Assembly (NCBI GenBank): GCA_030695565.1
Contig: JAUYRZ010000054.1
Span: forward strand, 1 to 64,000
From: Archangium sp.
GTDB lineage: Bacteria; Myxococcota; Myxococcia; Myxococcales; Myxococcaceae
DNA length: 64,000 nt
Reading direction: 5' to 3'
Every line of letters starts with the position of its first letter. The first letter of the stretch is position 1. Made by a program: the position numbers and the translations under genes. The notes beneath the pieces were generated by a model. It was given only the letters and a program-made list of their open reading frames with translations, was not told the DNA's origin and ran no database searches. This document shows, one piece after another, positions 17,477-25,367 of the stretch.

Positions 17477-18322
17477 ATGAACGCACGCACGATTTTCCTC
17501 GCGGTCCTTCTTCCTCTCGCCGTCTGGGCCGAGGGCCCCGACGCCCAGGTGCTCGCGCTGGTCGCCTCGCCTGCCGAGCCGGCGGCCACGTTCAAGGGCC
17601 GCGCGCTCAACTCGTCGGCGAGAAGCGATGACGCGATCGCGCTCTTCAACGCCGCCCACCCCTCCCGGTTCGTCTTCGCGGGCGTCGACATCGACGAGGC
17701 GCGCAGTCACTACGGCGCGCAGTCGCGCACGGTGAAGCGGGGTGAGGCGATGCTGATCAACGCCATCAGTTGGTCGTACATCACGGCCTTCACCATCGAC
17801 GGTCAGCTCATCGAGGTTCCCCCAGATGACTTCCTCATGGAGCCCTCCGCGAAGGCCAAGCTGTTCCCGATCGGCGCGGGCGATCTCCCCGTCACCATCG
17901 TCAACCCCATGGGCGAGGAGGCGACGATCGCCAATGAGCCCGTCACCGACTCGGGGCTCCGCTTCGCAAACACGCCCACGTTCCTTCAGCTGTTTCCGGT
18001 CGATGACGATCGCAAAGAGAAGTTCATCGCCGAGCGGGAGAAGGTCGTCGGCTGCTACGAGAAGCAGATGGCGAAGCTCGACCCCGACAACAAGCGGGCG
18101 AAGTTCGTTCAGGAGACCTACAACGCGAAGACGGGGCAGACGCAGAAGCTCGAGTCACTGGCCACGGTGCTCGACCGCAAGGCGTGCGGTGTCTGCAAGT
18201 GCAAGGCGTTCAACCAGAAGGAAGCCAAGCTCAAGGCGTCGTTGCTCGCGCCTCGCCAGGCGGAGCAGATGAGCGCGCTCAAGCCGGTGATCGAGAAGAT
18301 CACCGCAGCCCTGAAAAAGTAG
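17477..18322 (+). CDS. Exported protein of unknown function
   Basis: This 281-aa protein starts at an ATG after a CAGGAGAG ribosome site and has a signal peptide (MNARTIFLAVLLPLAVWAEG). The mature domain has a beta-rich first half with GVDIDEARSHYGAQSR and a helical, Lys-rich second half. A Cys-rich segment, ACGVCKC, near residue 240 could bind metal or form disulfides together with a Cys in VVGCYEK. I do not recognise a family. It follows the MYXO-CTERM protease by 54 bases in the same direction and may be co-transcribed with it. Confidence 0.7.
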   Translation: MNARTIFLAVLLPLAVWAEGPDAQVLALVASPAEPAATFKGRALNSSARSDDAIALFNAAHPSRFVFAGVDIDEARSHYGAQSRTVKRGEAMLINAISWSYITAFTIDGQLIEVPPDDFLMEPSAKAKLFPIGAGDLPVTIVNPMGEEATIANEPVTDSGLRFANTPTFLQLFPVDDDRKEKFIAEREKVVGCYEKQMAKLDPDNKRAKFVQETYNAKTGQTQKLESLATVLDRKACGVCKCKAFNQKEAKLKASLLAPRQAEQMSALKPVIEKITAALKK

Positions 18323-18364
18323 GCACCGGTCGTTCGAGGGGCCTGGTTTGGTTTTCTGAGTCAA

Positions 18365-18401
18365 GGCCCTCACCCCGACCCTCTCCCACGAGGGAGAGGG
18401 G
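18365..18401 (-). repeat. Dispersed palindromic repeat, full copy
   Basis: GGCCCTCACCCCGA is followed by CCCTCTCCC, a short loop and GGGAGAGGGG. It sits between two genes reading the same way, just after the exported-protein gene and 17 bases before the prkA start. Confidence 0.9.
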
Positions 18402-18417
18402 GTAGACTGGGGGAACC

Positions 18418-20637
18418 ATGGACGCGCGACGCTTTCTGCAGGACGTTGGCAGCACCGTCTCCAGTGACTTCAGCAAGAACCGCTCACTCCTCTCCTTCGA
18501 GGAGTACCTGCAGCTCTTCAGCGGCGCCTCGCATCTTCAGGCCCGTAACGCCGCGCAGTACCTCAAAGACGCCATCGACTCGTTCGGCACCGAGATGGTG
18601 CAGCACCCCTCAGGCCAGGTGCGGCGCTTCAAGGTGTTCGACGCGATCAAAGACGGCCACCAGGTGCGCGTCGCCGGCCAGGAAGAGGTGCAGAACGCGC
18701 TCTACCGGCTCCTGGGCAACTTCGTGCGCGCCGGCCGCATCAACAAGCTCATCTTGATGCACGGGCCCAATGGCTCGGCGAAGTCGTCGACCGCGGAGTC
18801 GCTCAAACGCGGCCTCGAGATCTACAGCCAGACCCCCGAAGGCGCGCTGTACACCTTCAACTGGGTCTTCCCGAAAGAGAAGCTCGTCAAAGGCAGCATC
18901 GGCTTTGGTGATCACGTGCCCAGTGGGGCGGTCACCACCTACGCCCACCTCGCGGCCGAAGACATCGAGGTGCGCCTCACCAACCCGCTGCGCGAACACC
19001 CGCTCTTCCTCATTCCCCGCGAAGAGCGCCGCAAGCTGCTCGACGACGCCTTCGGGAACAAAGACTCCGACGCCAGCGCGCCCGCGTACCTGGTGGAGGG
19101 TGAGCTCTCGACCACCAACCGCAAGATCTTCGACGCGCTGCTCGCGAGCTACTCGGGCGACTGGCTCAAGGTGCTGCGCCACGTGCAGGTCGAACGTTTC
19201 TACGTCTCACGCCGCTACCAGGTGGGCACCTTCACCGTCGAGCCGCAGATGAGCGTCGACGCGGCGTACCAACAGGTCTCTGCCGATCGCACGCAGGCCA
19301 ATCTGCCCTCCGCGCTGCACAGCGTGGTGCTCTTTCAGCCGGTCGGCCCGCTGGTCAGCGCGAACCGGGGCCTCATCGAATACACCGATCTGCTCAAGCG
19401 CCCGCTGGAGGCCTTCAAGTACCTGCTCGGCTTCTCCGAGACGCAGGAGGTTTCGCTCGAGCACATGGTGCTGCAGCTCGATGAGGTGCTGCTGGCCTCG
19501 TCCAACGAAAAGCACCTCGCCGCTTTCAAGGAGCTGCCCGACTTCAGCTCGTTCAAGGGCCGCATCGAGCTGGTGCGCGTGCCGTACCTGCGCCGCTGGA
19601 AACTGGAGCGCGAGGTCTACGACGCGCAGGTCACCCCGCGCACGGTGGGCCGTCACGTCGCGCCGCACGCCACCCGCGTCGCTGCCATGTGGGCCGTGCT
19701 CACCCGCCTCAAGAAGCCCATCCCCGATCGCTACCCCTCCGAGTCACGCTCCCTGGTCGAGCGGCTCTCGCCCATGGAGAAGCTGCGCCTGTACCAGGAC
19801 GGTGAAGCCCCCGATCGGCTCACCGTGCAGCAGCAGCGCGAGCTCAAGAAGCTGGTGCCGTTGCTCTACGAAGAGTCTGACTCGTACCCGAACTACGAAG
19901 GCCGCTCCGGCGCCTCGGCGCGCGAGATCAAGACCGCCCTGTTCAACGCGGCGCAGTCACCTGAGCACGACTCCCTGCACCCGTTGGCCGTGCTCAAGGA
20001 GTTGATGGCGCTCACCCGCGACAAGAGCGTCTACGAGTACCTGCAGCAGGAGATCGTCGACGGGTACCACGACCACGCCGAGTTCGTTCGGATCGTCGAG
20101 AATGACTACCTCGACGTGGTCGATCGTGAAGTGCGTGACTCCATGGGCCTCGTCAGTGAGGCGCAATACGTCGAGCTCTTCGAGCGCTACGTGCAGACGG
20201 TCTCCGCGTGGATCAAGGGCGAGCGGGTGCAGAACAAACACTCCGGCGCGCAGGAAAAGCCCAACGAGACGAGCCTCGCGGAGTTCGAAGGCTACGTGAT
20301 GCCCAAGGGCGAAGACGCCACCGGTTTCCGGCGCGCGTTGATCTCCACCGTGGGCGCCTGGCGCATCGACAACCCGGAGATCCCCGTCGACTACGCGCGC
20401 ATCTTCCCCGACCTGTTCAAGCGCCTCTCCGATCACTTCTACGAAGAGCGAAAGCGGCAGCTCAAGCACAACGTCGAGAACATCTTGAAGGTGCTCTCCG
20501 ACGAACGCGGCTCGCTGTCTCCGAAGGAGCTCGCCCAGGTGAAGAAGACGATGGACGAGATGGTCGCGCGCTTTGGCTACACCCAGGCGTCTGCGAAAGA
20601 CGCGATCGTCTTCCTCGTTCGTAAGCGCTACGCGTGA
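18418..20637 (+). CDS. prkA: PrkA-family serine protein kinase
   Basis: This 739-aa protein matches PrkA/YeaG: an N-terminal AAA+-like domain (about residues 60-400) with Walker A GPNGSAKSS at about residue 119, the conserved LSFEEYLQLF near the start, and a C-terminal PrkA domain that resembles eukaryotic kinase catalytic regions. PrkA phosphorylates proteins on Ser/Thr and is linked to stationary-phase and sporulation responses. The usual partner genes yeaH and ycgB are not adjacent here; instead speD overlaps its stop codon by four bases. A GGGGGAA ribosome site precedes the ATG. The length is somewhat above the 640 or so residues of enteric YeaG. Confidence 0.93.
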   Translation: MDARRFLQDVGSTVSSDFSKNRSLLSFEEYLQLFSGASHLQARNAAQYLKDAIDSFGTEMVQHPSGQVRRFKVFDAIKDGHQVRVAGQEEVQNALYRLLGNFVRAGRINKLILMHGPNGSAKSSTAESLKRGLEIYSQTPEGALYTFNWVFPKEKLVKGSIGFGDHVPSGAVTTYAHLAAEDIEVRLTNPLREHPLFLIPREERRKLLDDAFGNKDSDASAPAYLVEGELSTTNRKIFDALLASYSGDWLKVLRHVQVERFYVSRRYQVGTFTVEPQMSVDAAYQQVSADRTQANLPSALHSVVLFQPVGPLVSANRGLIEYTDLLKRPLEAFKYLLGFSETQEVSLEHMVLQLDEVLLASSNEKHLAAFKELPDFSSFKGRIELVRVPYLRRWKLEREVYDAQVTPRTVGRHVAPHATRVAAMWAVLTRLKKPIPDRYPSESRSLVERLSPMEKLRLYQDGEAPDRLTVQQQRELKKLVPLLYEESDSYPNYEGRSGASAREIKTALFNAAQSPEHDSLHPLAVLKELMALTRDKSVYEYLQQEIVDGYHDHAEFVRIVENDYLDVVDREVRDSMGLVSEAQYVELFERYVQTVSAWIKGERVQNKHSGAQEKPNETSLAEFEGYVMPKGEDATGFRRALISTVGAWRIDNPEIPVDYARIFPDLFKRLSDHFYEERKRQLKHNVENILKVLSDERGSLSPKELAQVKKTMDEMVARFGYTQASAKDAIVFLVRKRYA

Positions 20638-20990
20638 AGAACAACCTCGCCACGCACGTGCACCTCGAGCTGTGGGGGGTCGAAGGGGCGCTGCTCGACG
20701 ATCCACCGCGCCTCGAGCAGGTGTTGCTCGCTGCCGCAGCCGCTGCGAAGTGCACGGTGATCGGTTCGGTGAAGCATCAGTTCACCCCGCACGGGGCCAG
20801 CGTGGTGGTGCTGGTGGCCGAAAGTCACCTCTCGATCCACACCTGGCCGGAGCACGGATACGCCGCCGCGGACATCCTCACCTGCGGTGAAACGCTGCCC
20901 GAAGAAGGGGTCAACTCGTTGATCGCGCTGATGAAACCGGCTCGACACGAGGTGCAGAGGTACGAGCGTGGGCTCGTGCAACCCCCCTGA
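20634..20990 (+). CDS. speD: S-adenosylmethionine decarboxylase proenzyme
   Basis: This 118-aa protein is the short bacterial/archaeal class 1b AdoMetDC (SpeH/SpeD type). Self-cleavage should occur at Glu63-Ser64 in VAESHLSIHTWPEHGY, turning Ser64 into the pyruvoyl cofactor; His69 and Cys84 (ILTCGET) correspond to the processing and catalytic residues of the Thermotoga enzyme. It makes decarboxylated AdoMet for spermidine synthesis. The GTG start lies in a GTGA overlap with the prkA stop, so translation is coupled to the kinase gene. No spermidine synthase follows in the window. Confidence 0.94.
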   Translation: MKNNLATHVHLELWGVEGALLDDPPRLEQVLLAAAAAAKCTVIGSVKHQFTPHGASVVVLVAESHLSIHTWPEHGYAAADILTCGETLPEEGVNSLIALMKPARHEVQRYERGLVQPP

Positions 20991-20993
20991 AAA

Positions 20994-21023
20994 TCAAGGT
21001 CCTACCTTGACCGACAGGGGTCA
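20994..21023 (+). promoter_or_regulatory. Two overlapping hairpins after speD
   Basis: A perfect 7-bp inverted repeat, TCAAGGT/ACCTTGA with a 3-base loop (20994-21010), starts four bases after the speD stop. A second inverted repeat, TGACC/GGTCA (21008-21023), shares three bases with it, so both hairpins cannot form at once. No T-tract follows, so this is not a standard terminator. It may end the prkA-speD transcript or control read-through to the next gene at 21114. Confidence 0.45.
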
Positions 21024-21113
21024 GTTGAACGAAGATCCGCCGCGCAAAGGCCGGGTCGTTCTGTAGCACTCACCAGTTCCCGGTCAGGCCAGCTTCCAGG
21101 AAGGCGTTTCTCA

Positions 21114-23045
21114 ATGAGTCACGGACCCGTGATCCACTTCTTTGCCGGAAAAGGCGGCTCTGGCAAGTCCACCCTCGCGACTGCCTATGCGATGAACTTG
21201 CTGGAAGCCAACGGCAAAGATCGCGTGCTGCTGTTGTCGCTCGAAACCCCCGGAGGTGTGGCGGATCTGCTCAAGAAAAAACTGAGCAACAAGCCCACCA
21301 AGATAGCCCTCGGGAAAGGCACCGGCGGTCTCTTCGCCGCCGAGGTGGACTTCCCCGCGCTCGGCGAGGCGTACCTCAAGTTCGCCAAGCCGCAGCTGAT
21401 GGCGGCGGTGACCAAGGGCGCCGTGCTCTCCGAAGACGACCTGAAGAAGGTCCTCGAGGCGAGCCTGACGAACCAGGGCGAGGTGGGCTTCCTCTTCAAC
21501 CTGCTCGAGTTGGCTGAAGCGAAAGAATACGAGAAGGTCGTCATCGATGGCTGGTCGAGCACGCACACGCTGCGCCTGCTCGATCACGCGACCAACGTGC
21601 GCCGCCTCGTCGGCCTCGTTCGCGCCGAGCGCACCCAGCGCCCGTCGAAGACCACGCCTCGCGCCGCCACGCCGGTCGACGAGCTCGCGCTGCGCGCCGA
21701 CGCGGTCAACGCGATGCTCAAAGATCCGAAGCGCTTCGCCATGCACGTCTGCGCGGTCGCAGAGCCCGTGGGCGAGTCGCAGATCAAGAACCTGGTGAAG
21801 GGCCTCACCGAACGCGCCATTCCGGTCGCCGAGATCATCGCTGACATGATCGAAGACGGGAAAGGCAGCCGCGAGGTCGAGAACCGCCGCGGTCTGCAGG
21901 CGCCTCACGTGCGCAAGTTCCAGACGATGGCCTCGAAGGTCGAGCTCATCCAGCGGCGCATCCTCGGGCCGCGTGGCCAGGAGGAAGTGAAGAAGTTCGC
22001 CAAGGAGTGGTCGACCGGCAAGGAGACCAAGCAGCTGCAGTTCACGCCGGCCGAAGCGCCTCCTGCCCTGGTGCGCGCGCCTTCGATGCCTCCGATGGCT
22101 GCTCCGCCGATCCCGCCCACCCGCTTCATCTTCTTCGTGGGCTCCGGCGGCGTGGGCAAGAGCTCGTGCGCGGCCGCGGCGGCCGTGACGCTGACCGAGA
22201 AGGAGGGGCCGGTGTTGCTCCTCTCGATCGATCCGTCGCACTCGCTCTCCGACGTGCTGCAGAGCCGGCTGACCGACACCGAGACCCAGGTGAAGGGCAC
22301 CAAGGGCCTCTACGCGCGCGAGATCGACTTCGCGAACTGGTTCGGCAACCTGAAGAAGAAGCTCAAGGAGCTCGCCGAGCCGATGTTCGGGCCCGAGGCG
22401 AAGGGCGAGACGTTCTCGCTCGACAAGGAGCTGTTCCGCAACCTGCTCGACCTCGCCCCCGTGGGCATGGACGAGCTGGCCGCCGTCAGCGCGCTCACCG
22501 ATGCGCTGGTGCAGGAGCGCTTCAAGCGCATCGTCATCGATCCCGCGCCGTCGTCGAACTCGCTGCGCATTCTCGAGCTGCCCGGCATCGCGCGCCCCTG
22601 GCTCGCGTCGATTCACGCCGTCGCCACCAAGTACAAGGCCAAGGGTGGCCAGGCGCTGCTCACCTGGGTCGAGGCGCTGCAGGCGCACCTCGATCGTTTC
22701 GAGAAGGCGACGCTCAACCCCAACGAGTGCCGCTTCATCGTGGTCACCCGCGGTGAAGAGCTCTCGGTGCCGGCTGCCGAACGCATCGTGGAGTCGCTCA
22801 AGGCGAAGTCGTTGCCCGTCGAGCGCGTGTTGGTGAACCGGGTGTTGCCGAAGACCACGTGTCTGGTCACTGAAGAGCGAAGGAAGAACGAGCTCGAGGT
22901 GGCCAAGCTGGTCGAGAAGAAGATCGGCCTGCCGGTGACGATGGCGCCTGCGCTGGGCCGTCATCCGGCTGGGCTCCGCGAGCTCAAGGGCTTTCGCACC
23001 AGCTGGTACGCGGCGGCTGCGGTGCTCAAGAGCAAGGCTGCCTGA
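21114..23045 (+). CDS. Tandem ArsA/GET3-like ATPase
   Basis: This 643-aa protein contains two ArsA/GET3-like ATPase halves. The first has a deviant Walker A with signature lysine (FFAGKGGSGKSTLA, residues 9-22), and the second has FFVGSGGVGKSSCA near residue 340, followed by LLLSIDPSHSLSDVLQ, as in ArsA and GET3. The switch motif is degenerate in the first half (VVIDGWSSTHTLRLL) and better kept in the second (VIDPAPSSNSLRILELPG). ArsA drives arsenite pumps and GET3 delivers tail-anchored proteins. No arsenic genes are nearby, so the cargo is unknown. A Pro-rich linker (about 305-335) joins the halves. An AGGAAGG site precedes the ATG. Confidence 0.88.
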   Translation: MSHGPVIHFFAGKGGSGKSTLATAYAMNLLEANGKDRVLLLSLETPGGVADLLKKKLSNKPTKIALGKGTGGLFAAEVDFPALGEAYLKFAKPQLMAAVTKGAVLSEDDLKKVLEASLTNQGEVGFLFNLLELAEAKEYEKVVIDGWSSTHTLRLLDHATNVRRLVGLVRAERTQRPSKTTPRAATPVDELALRADAVNAMLKDPKRFAMHVCAVAEPVGESQIKNLVKGLTERAIPVAEIIADMIEDGKGSREVENRRGLQAPHVRKFQTMASKVELIQRRILGPRGQEEVKKFAKEWSTGKETKQLQFTPAEAPPALVRAPSMPPMAAPPIPPTRFIFFVGSGGVGKSSCAAAAAVTLTEKEGPVLLLSIDPSHSLSDVLQSRLTDTETQVKGTKGLYAREIDFANWFGNLKKKLKELAEPMFGPEAKGETFSLDKELFRNLLDLAPVGMDELAAVSALTDALVQERFKRIVIDPAPSSNSLRILELPGIARPWLASIHAVATKYKAKGGQALLTWVEALQAHLDRFEKATLNPNECRFIVVTRGEELSVPAAERIVESLKAKSLPVERVLVNRVLPKTTCLVTEERRKNELEVAKLVEKKIGLPVTMAPALGRHPAGLRELKGFRTSWYAAAAVLKSKAA

Positions 23046-23054
23046 AACCTTCCC

Positions 23055-23078
23055 TGAGGGGCGCTGTCTGGCCCCTCA
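23055..23078 (+). promoter_or_regulatory. Hairpin reaching a start codon
   Basis: A perfect 8-bp inverted repeat, TGAGGGGC/GCCCCTCA with an 8-base loop, lies between the ArsA-like gene and the next gene. The last base of the 3' arm is the A of the ATG at 23078, and the GAGGGG of the 5' arm is the only ribosome-site-like stretch. Folded RNA would hide the initiation region; alternatively the hairpin ends the upstream transcript, although no T-tract follows. Confidence 0.45.
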
Positions 23079-23617
23079 TGCTCGAATCAATCGTGTTGCC
23101 GTGTCTCGCCGCGCTCGCGCTGTGCTGGAGCGCGGTCAATTTTTGGCGCAACCAGGCGGCAGTCGCTGCCGGTGCAGCGGTCATGAGCCTGGTGGTCGGC
23201 CTCGCGTTCGCTGCCAGTGAATTGAGGATCGACGCGTGGCTGGAGGGCGGTTTCGGCATGGCCGTACTCGCCATCGTGGGTGGCTACGGGTTGGGCTGCG
23301 CCGTCGCGCATCGCCGCTCGAAGAGCCCTTCCTCCTTCCTCGCCTCGCTCGTCGCGGTCGGGGGCCTCGCCGTGCTCAGCGCAGTCTTCTTTTATCATGC
23401 GACCAGCGTGCCCGAAGCGTTCCTCGAAGGCGCCGAACCCGAGATCCGCGAGCTCATCCTCTCCGCCGCGCGGGGAGAGGCAATGCGTTTGCTTCAGCTC
23501 GGGACCGCGCTCGGCGTGGCGACGGGCATGACGCTCTTCGTGCCCCCCCGGGCGGGTGAAGACGCGCTCGCGCCGCTCATCGAGTCGAGCCGCTCTGCGT
23601 CAAGCCAATCCGCTTGA
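23078..23617 (+). CDS. Integral membrane protein, unknown
   Basis: This 179-aa protein has about five hydrophobic segments: residues 5-20, 27-45, 60-78, 87-106 and 138-155. A periplasmic or cytoplasmic loop near 110-135 contains VPEAFLEGAEPEIRELI. The C-terminal tail is polar and Ser-rich. It shows no motif I can assign. It lies between the ArsA-like ATPase and accA, all in the same direction, and its likely start is inside a hairpin. Function unknown. Confidence 0.7.
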   Translation: MLESIVLPCLAALALCWSAVNFWRNQAAVAAGAAVMSLVVGLAFAASELRIDAWLEGGFGMAVLAIVGGYGLGCAVAHRRSKSPSSFLASLVAVGGLAVLSAVFFYHATSVPEAFLEGAEPEIRELILSAARGEAMRLLQLGTALGVATGMTLFVPPRAGEDALAPLIESSRSASSQSA

Positions 23618-23650
23618 CGACGCGGCCTGTGTCGACGACACACGCCGCTC

Positions 23651-24619
23651 ATGGCCATGAACATCGCCCACTCCCTCGAGTTCGAGCGTCCGCTCCTGCT
23701 CCTCGAGAAGAAAATCGACGAGCTGAAGACCCTCTCGTCCTCAGGCTCGGTCGACATGACAGCCGAGATCGGCCGCCTCGAGAAGAAGGCCCGAAGGCTT
23801 CAGGAAGAGATCTTCAGCGACCTCTCCCGGTGGCAGATAGTTCAGCTCTCCCGCCACAATGCGCGCCCGTACTTCTTCGATTACGTCGCGCACGGCTTCA
23901 CTGATTTCTGCGAGCTGTCGGGCGATCGGCTCTACGGCGAAGACCCCAGCATCGTGGGCGGCTTCGCGCGCCTCGATGGTGAGCCGGTGATGGTGATGGG
24001 CCACCAGAAGGGCCGCAGCACCAAGGAGAACATGCTGCGGAACTTCGGCATGCCCCGGCCCGAGGGCTACCGCAAAGCCCGCCGCCTGATGGAGCTGGCC
24101 AACCGCTTCAAGCGCCCCATTTTCACCTTCATCGACACCCCCGGCGCGTACCCCGGCATCGGCGCCGAAGAGCGTGGCCAGGCCGAAGCGATCGCCGCGA
24201 ACCTCGAGGTGATGGCCGGCCTCGAAGTGCCGGTGATCTCCACCGTGCTGGGCGAAGGCGGCTCGGGTGGTGCGCTGGCGATCGGCGTGGGCAACCGCGT
24301 GCTGATGCTCGAGTTCTCCATCTATTCGGTGATCTCGCCCGAAGGCTGCGCGTCGATTCTGTTCCGCGATGCCTCGCGTGCCGACAAGGCCGCCGAAGCG
24401 CTCAAGCTGACCGCGCGCGACCTGCTCAAGCTGAACATCGTCGACGAGGTGATCCCCGAGCCCCGCGGCGGTGCGCACCGCGATCCCACCACCACCGCCG
24501 ACTCGGTGATGGCCACGCTGCGCAAGCACCTGGCTGACCTGAAGAAGCTCACCCCCCGCCAGCTCGTCGCCGACCGGTACGCGAAGTTCCGCGCGCTCGG
24601 TTCGTTCCTCGGGAAGTGA
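23651..24619 (+). CDS. accA: Acetyl-CoA carboxylase carboxyltransferase alpha subunit
   Basis: This 322-aa protein is full-length AccA. It has the N-terminal helical MNIAHSLEFERPLLLLEKKI lead, the crotonase-fold blocks GDRLYGEDPSIVGGFAR, FIDTPGAYPGIGAEERGQ and the oxyanion-hole loop GEGGSGGALAIGVGN. With AccD it transfers the carboxyl group from biotin to acetyl-CoA, the first step of fatty acid synthesis. The cmk gene starts inside its stop codon (GTGA, 24616-24619), giving a coupled accA-cmk pair. accD and the accB/accC genes are not in the window. Confidence 0.98.
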   Translation: MAMNIAHSLEFERPLLLLEKKIDELKTLSSSGSVDMTAEIGRLEKKARRLQEEIFSDLSRWQIVQLSRHNARPYFFDYVAHGFTDFCELSGDRLYGEDPSIVGGFARLDGEPVMVMGHQKGRSTKENMLRNFGMPRPEGYRKARRLMELANRFKRPIFTFIDTPGAYPGIGAEERGQAEAIAANLEVMAGLEVPVISTVLGEGGSGGALAIGVGNRVLMLEFSIYSVISPEGCASILFRDASRADKAAEALKLTARDLLKLNIVDEVIPEPRGGAHRDPTTTADSVMATLRKHLADLKKLTPRQLVADRYAKFRALGSFLGK

Positions 24620-25311
24620 TCGACTTGTCTCGCCGCCCTCTCATTGTCGCCATCGACGGCCCTGCGGGCGCTGGCAAGTCGAGCGTCTCGAAGATCCTCG
24701 CGCTGCGCCTCGACTTCACGCTGGTCGACACCGGCGCCATCTACCGCTGCGTGGCCTTGAAGGCCCAGCGGAGCGGGGTGGCCTTCGATGATCTCACCGG
24801 CCTCCAGACGCTGCTCGACGCGGTGAAGGTCACCTTCCGCATGGACGTGGACAAGAACCACGTCTTCCTCGACGGCGAAGACGTGTCTGACGCCATTCGC
24901 ACCTCCGAGATCTCACTGGCGGCCAGCCAGGTGTCCGGCCAGCCGGTGGTGCGCAACGCGCTGTTGGGTCTGCAGCGGCGGCTCGCGCTGGCGGCCGAAC
25001 AAGGGGCGATCCTCGAGGGGCGCGACATCGGCACGGTCGTTTTCCCCGACGCCGACATCAAGATCTTCCTCTTCGCAGACCCCTCCATCCGAGCCACCCG
25101 GCGCTACGAGGAGCTCTTTCAGAAGGGCCTCGAGAAGCCCGTCGGCCAGGTGCTGGAGGATCAGAACAAGCGCGACAAGGAAGACTCCGAGCGCGAGGTG
25201 GCGCCCCTCAAGCCGGCCGCCGACGCCGTGAAGATCGACTCGACGCGCCTGCCGCTGTCAGAGGTGGTCGCGCAGATCGAGACCCTGGTCTCTTCAAAAC
25301 GGGTGCCCTGA
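24616..25311 (+). CDS. cmk: Cytidylate kinase
   Basis: This 231-aa protein is Cmk, which phosphorylates CMP and dCMP. The Walker A loop IDGPAGAGKSSVSK lies at residues 13-26, VDTGAIYRCVAL matches the substrate-side helix, and EGRDIGTVVFPDADIKIFL is the conserved Cmk block followed by RRYEEL and the lid region with Lys/Arg residues. The GTG start overlaps the accA stop; a TTG nine bases later is another option. Coupling to lipid synthesis may balance CDP-lipid precursors, but that is inference. Confidence 0.97.
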   Translation: MIDLSRRPLIVAIDGPAGAGKSSVSKILALRLDFTLVDTGAIYRCVALKAQRSGVAFDDLTGLQTLLDAVKVTFRMDVDKNHVFLDGEDVSDAIRTSEISLAASQVSGQPVVRNALLGLQRRLALAAEQGAILEGRDIGTVVFPDADIKIFLFADPSIRATRRYEELFQKGLEKPVGQVLEDQNKRDKEDSEREVAPLKPAADAVKIDSTRLPLSEVVAQIETLVSSKRVP

Positions 25312-25367
25312 AGCGCTCGTTTCTTTCAGCCACGGGTTCGCCGCCCTAGAGTGACGCCACTGTCCCC

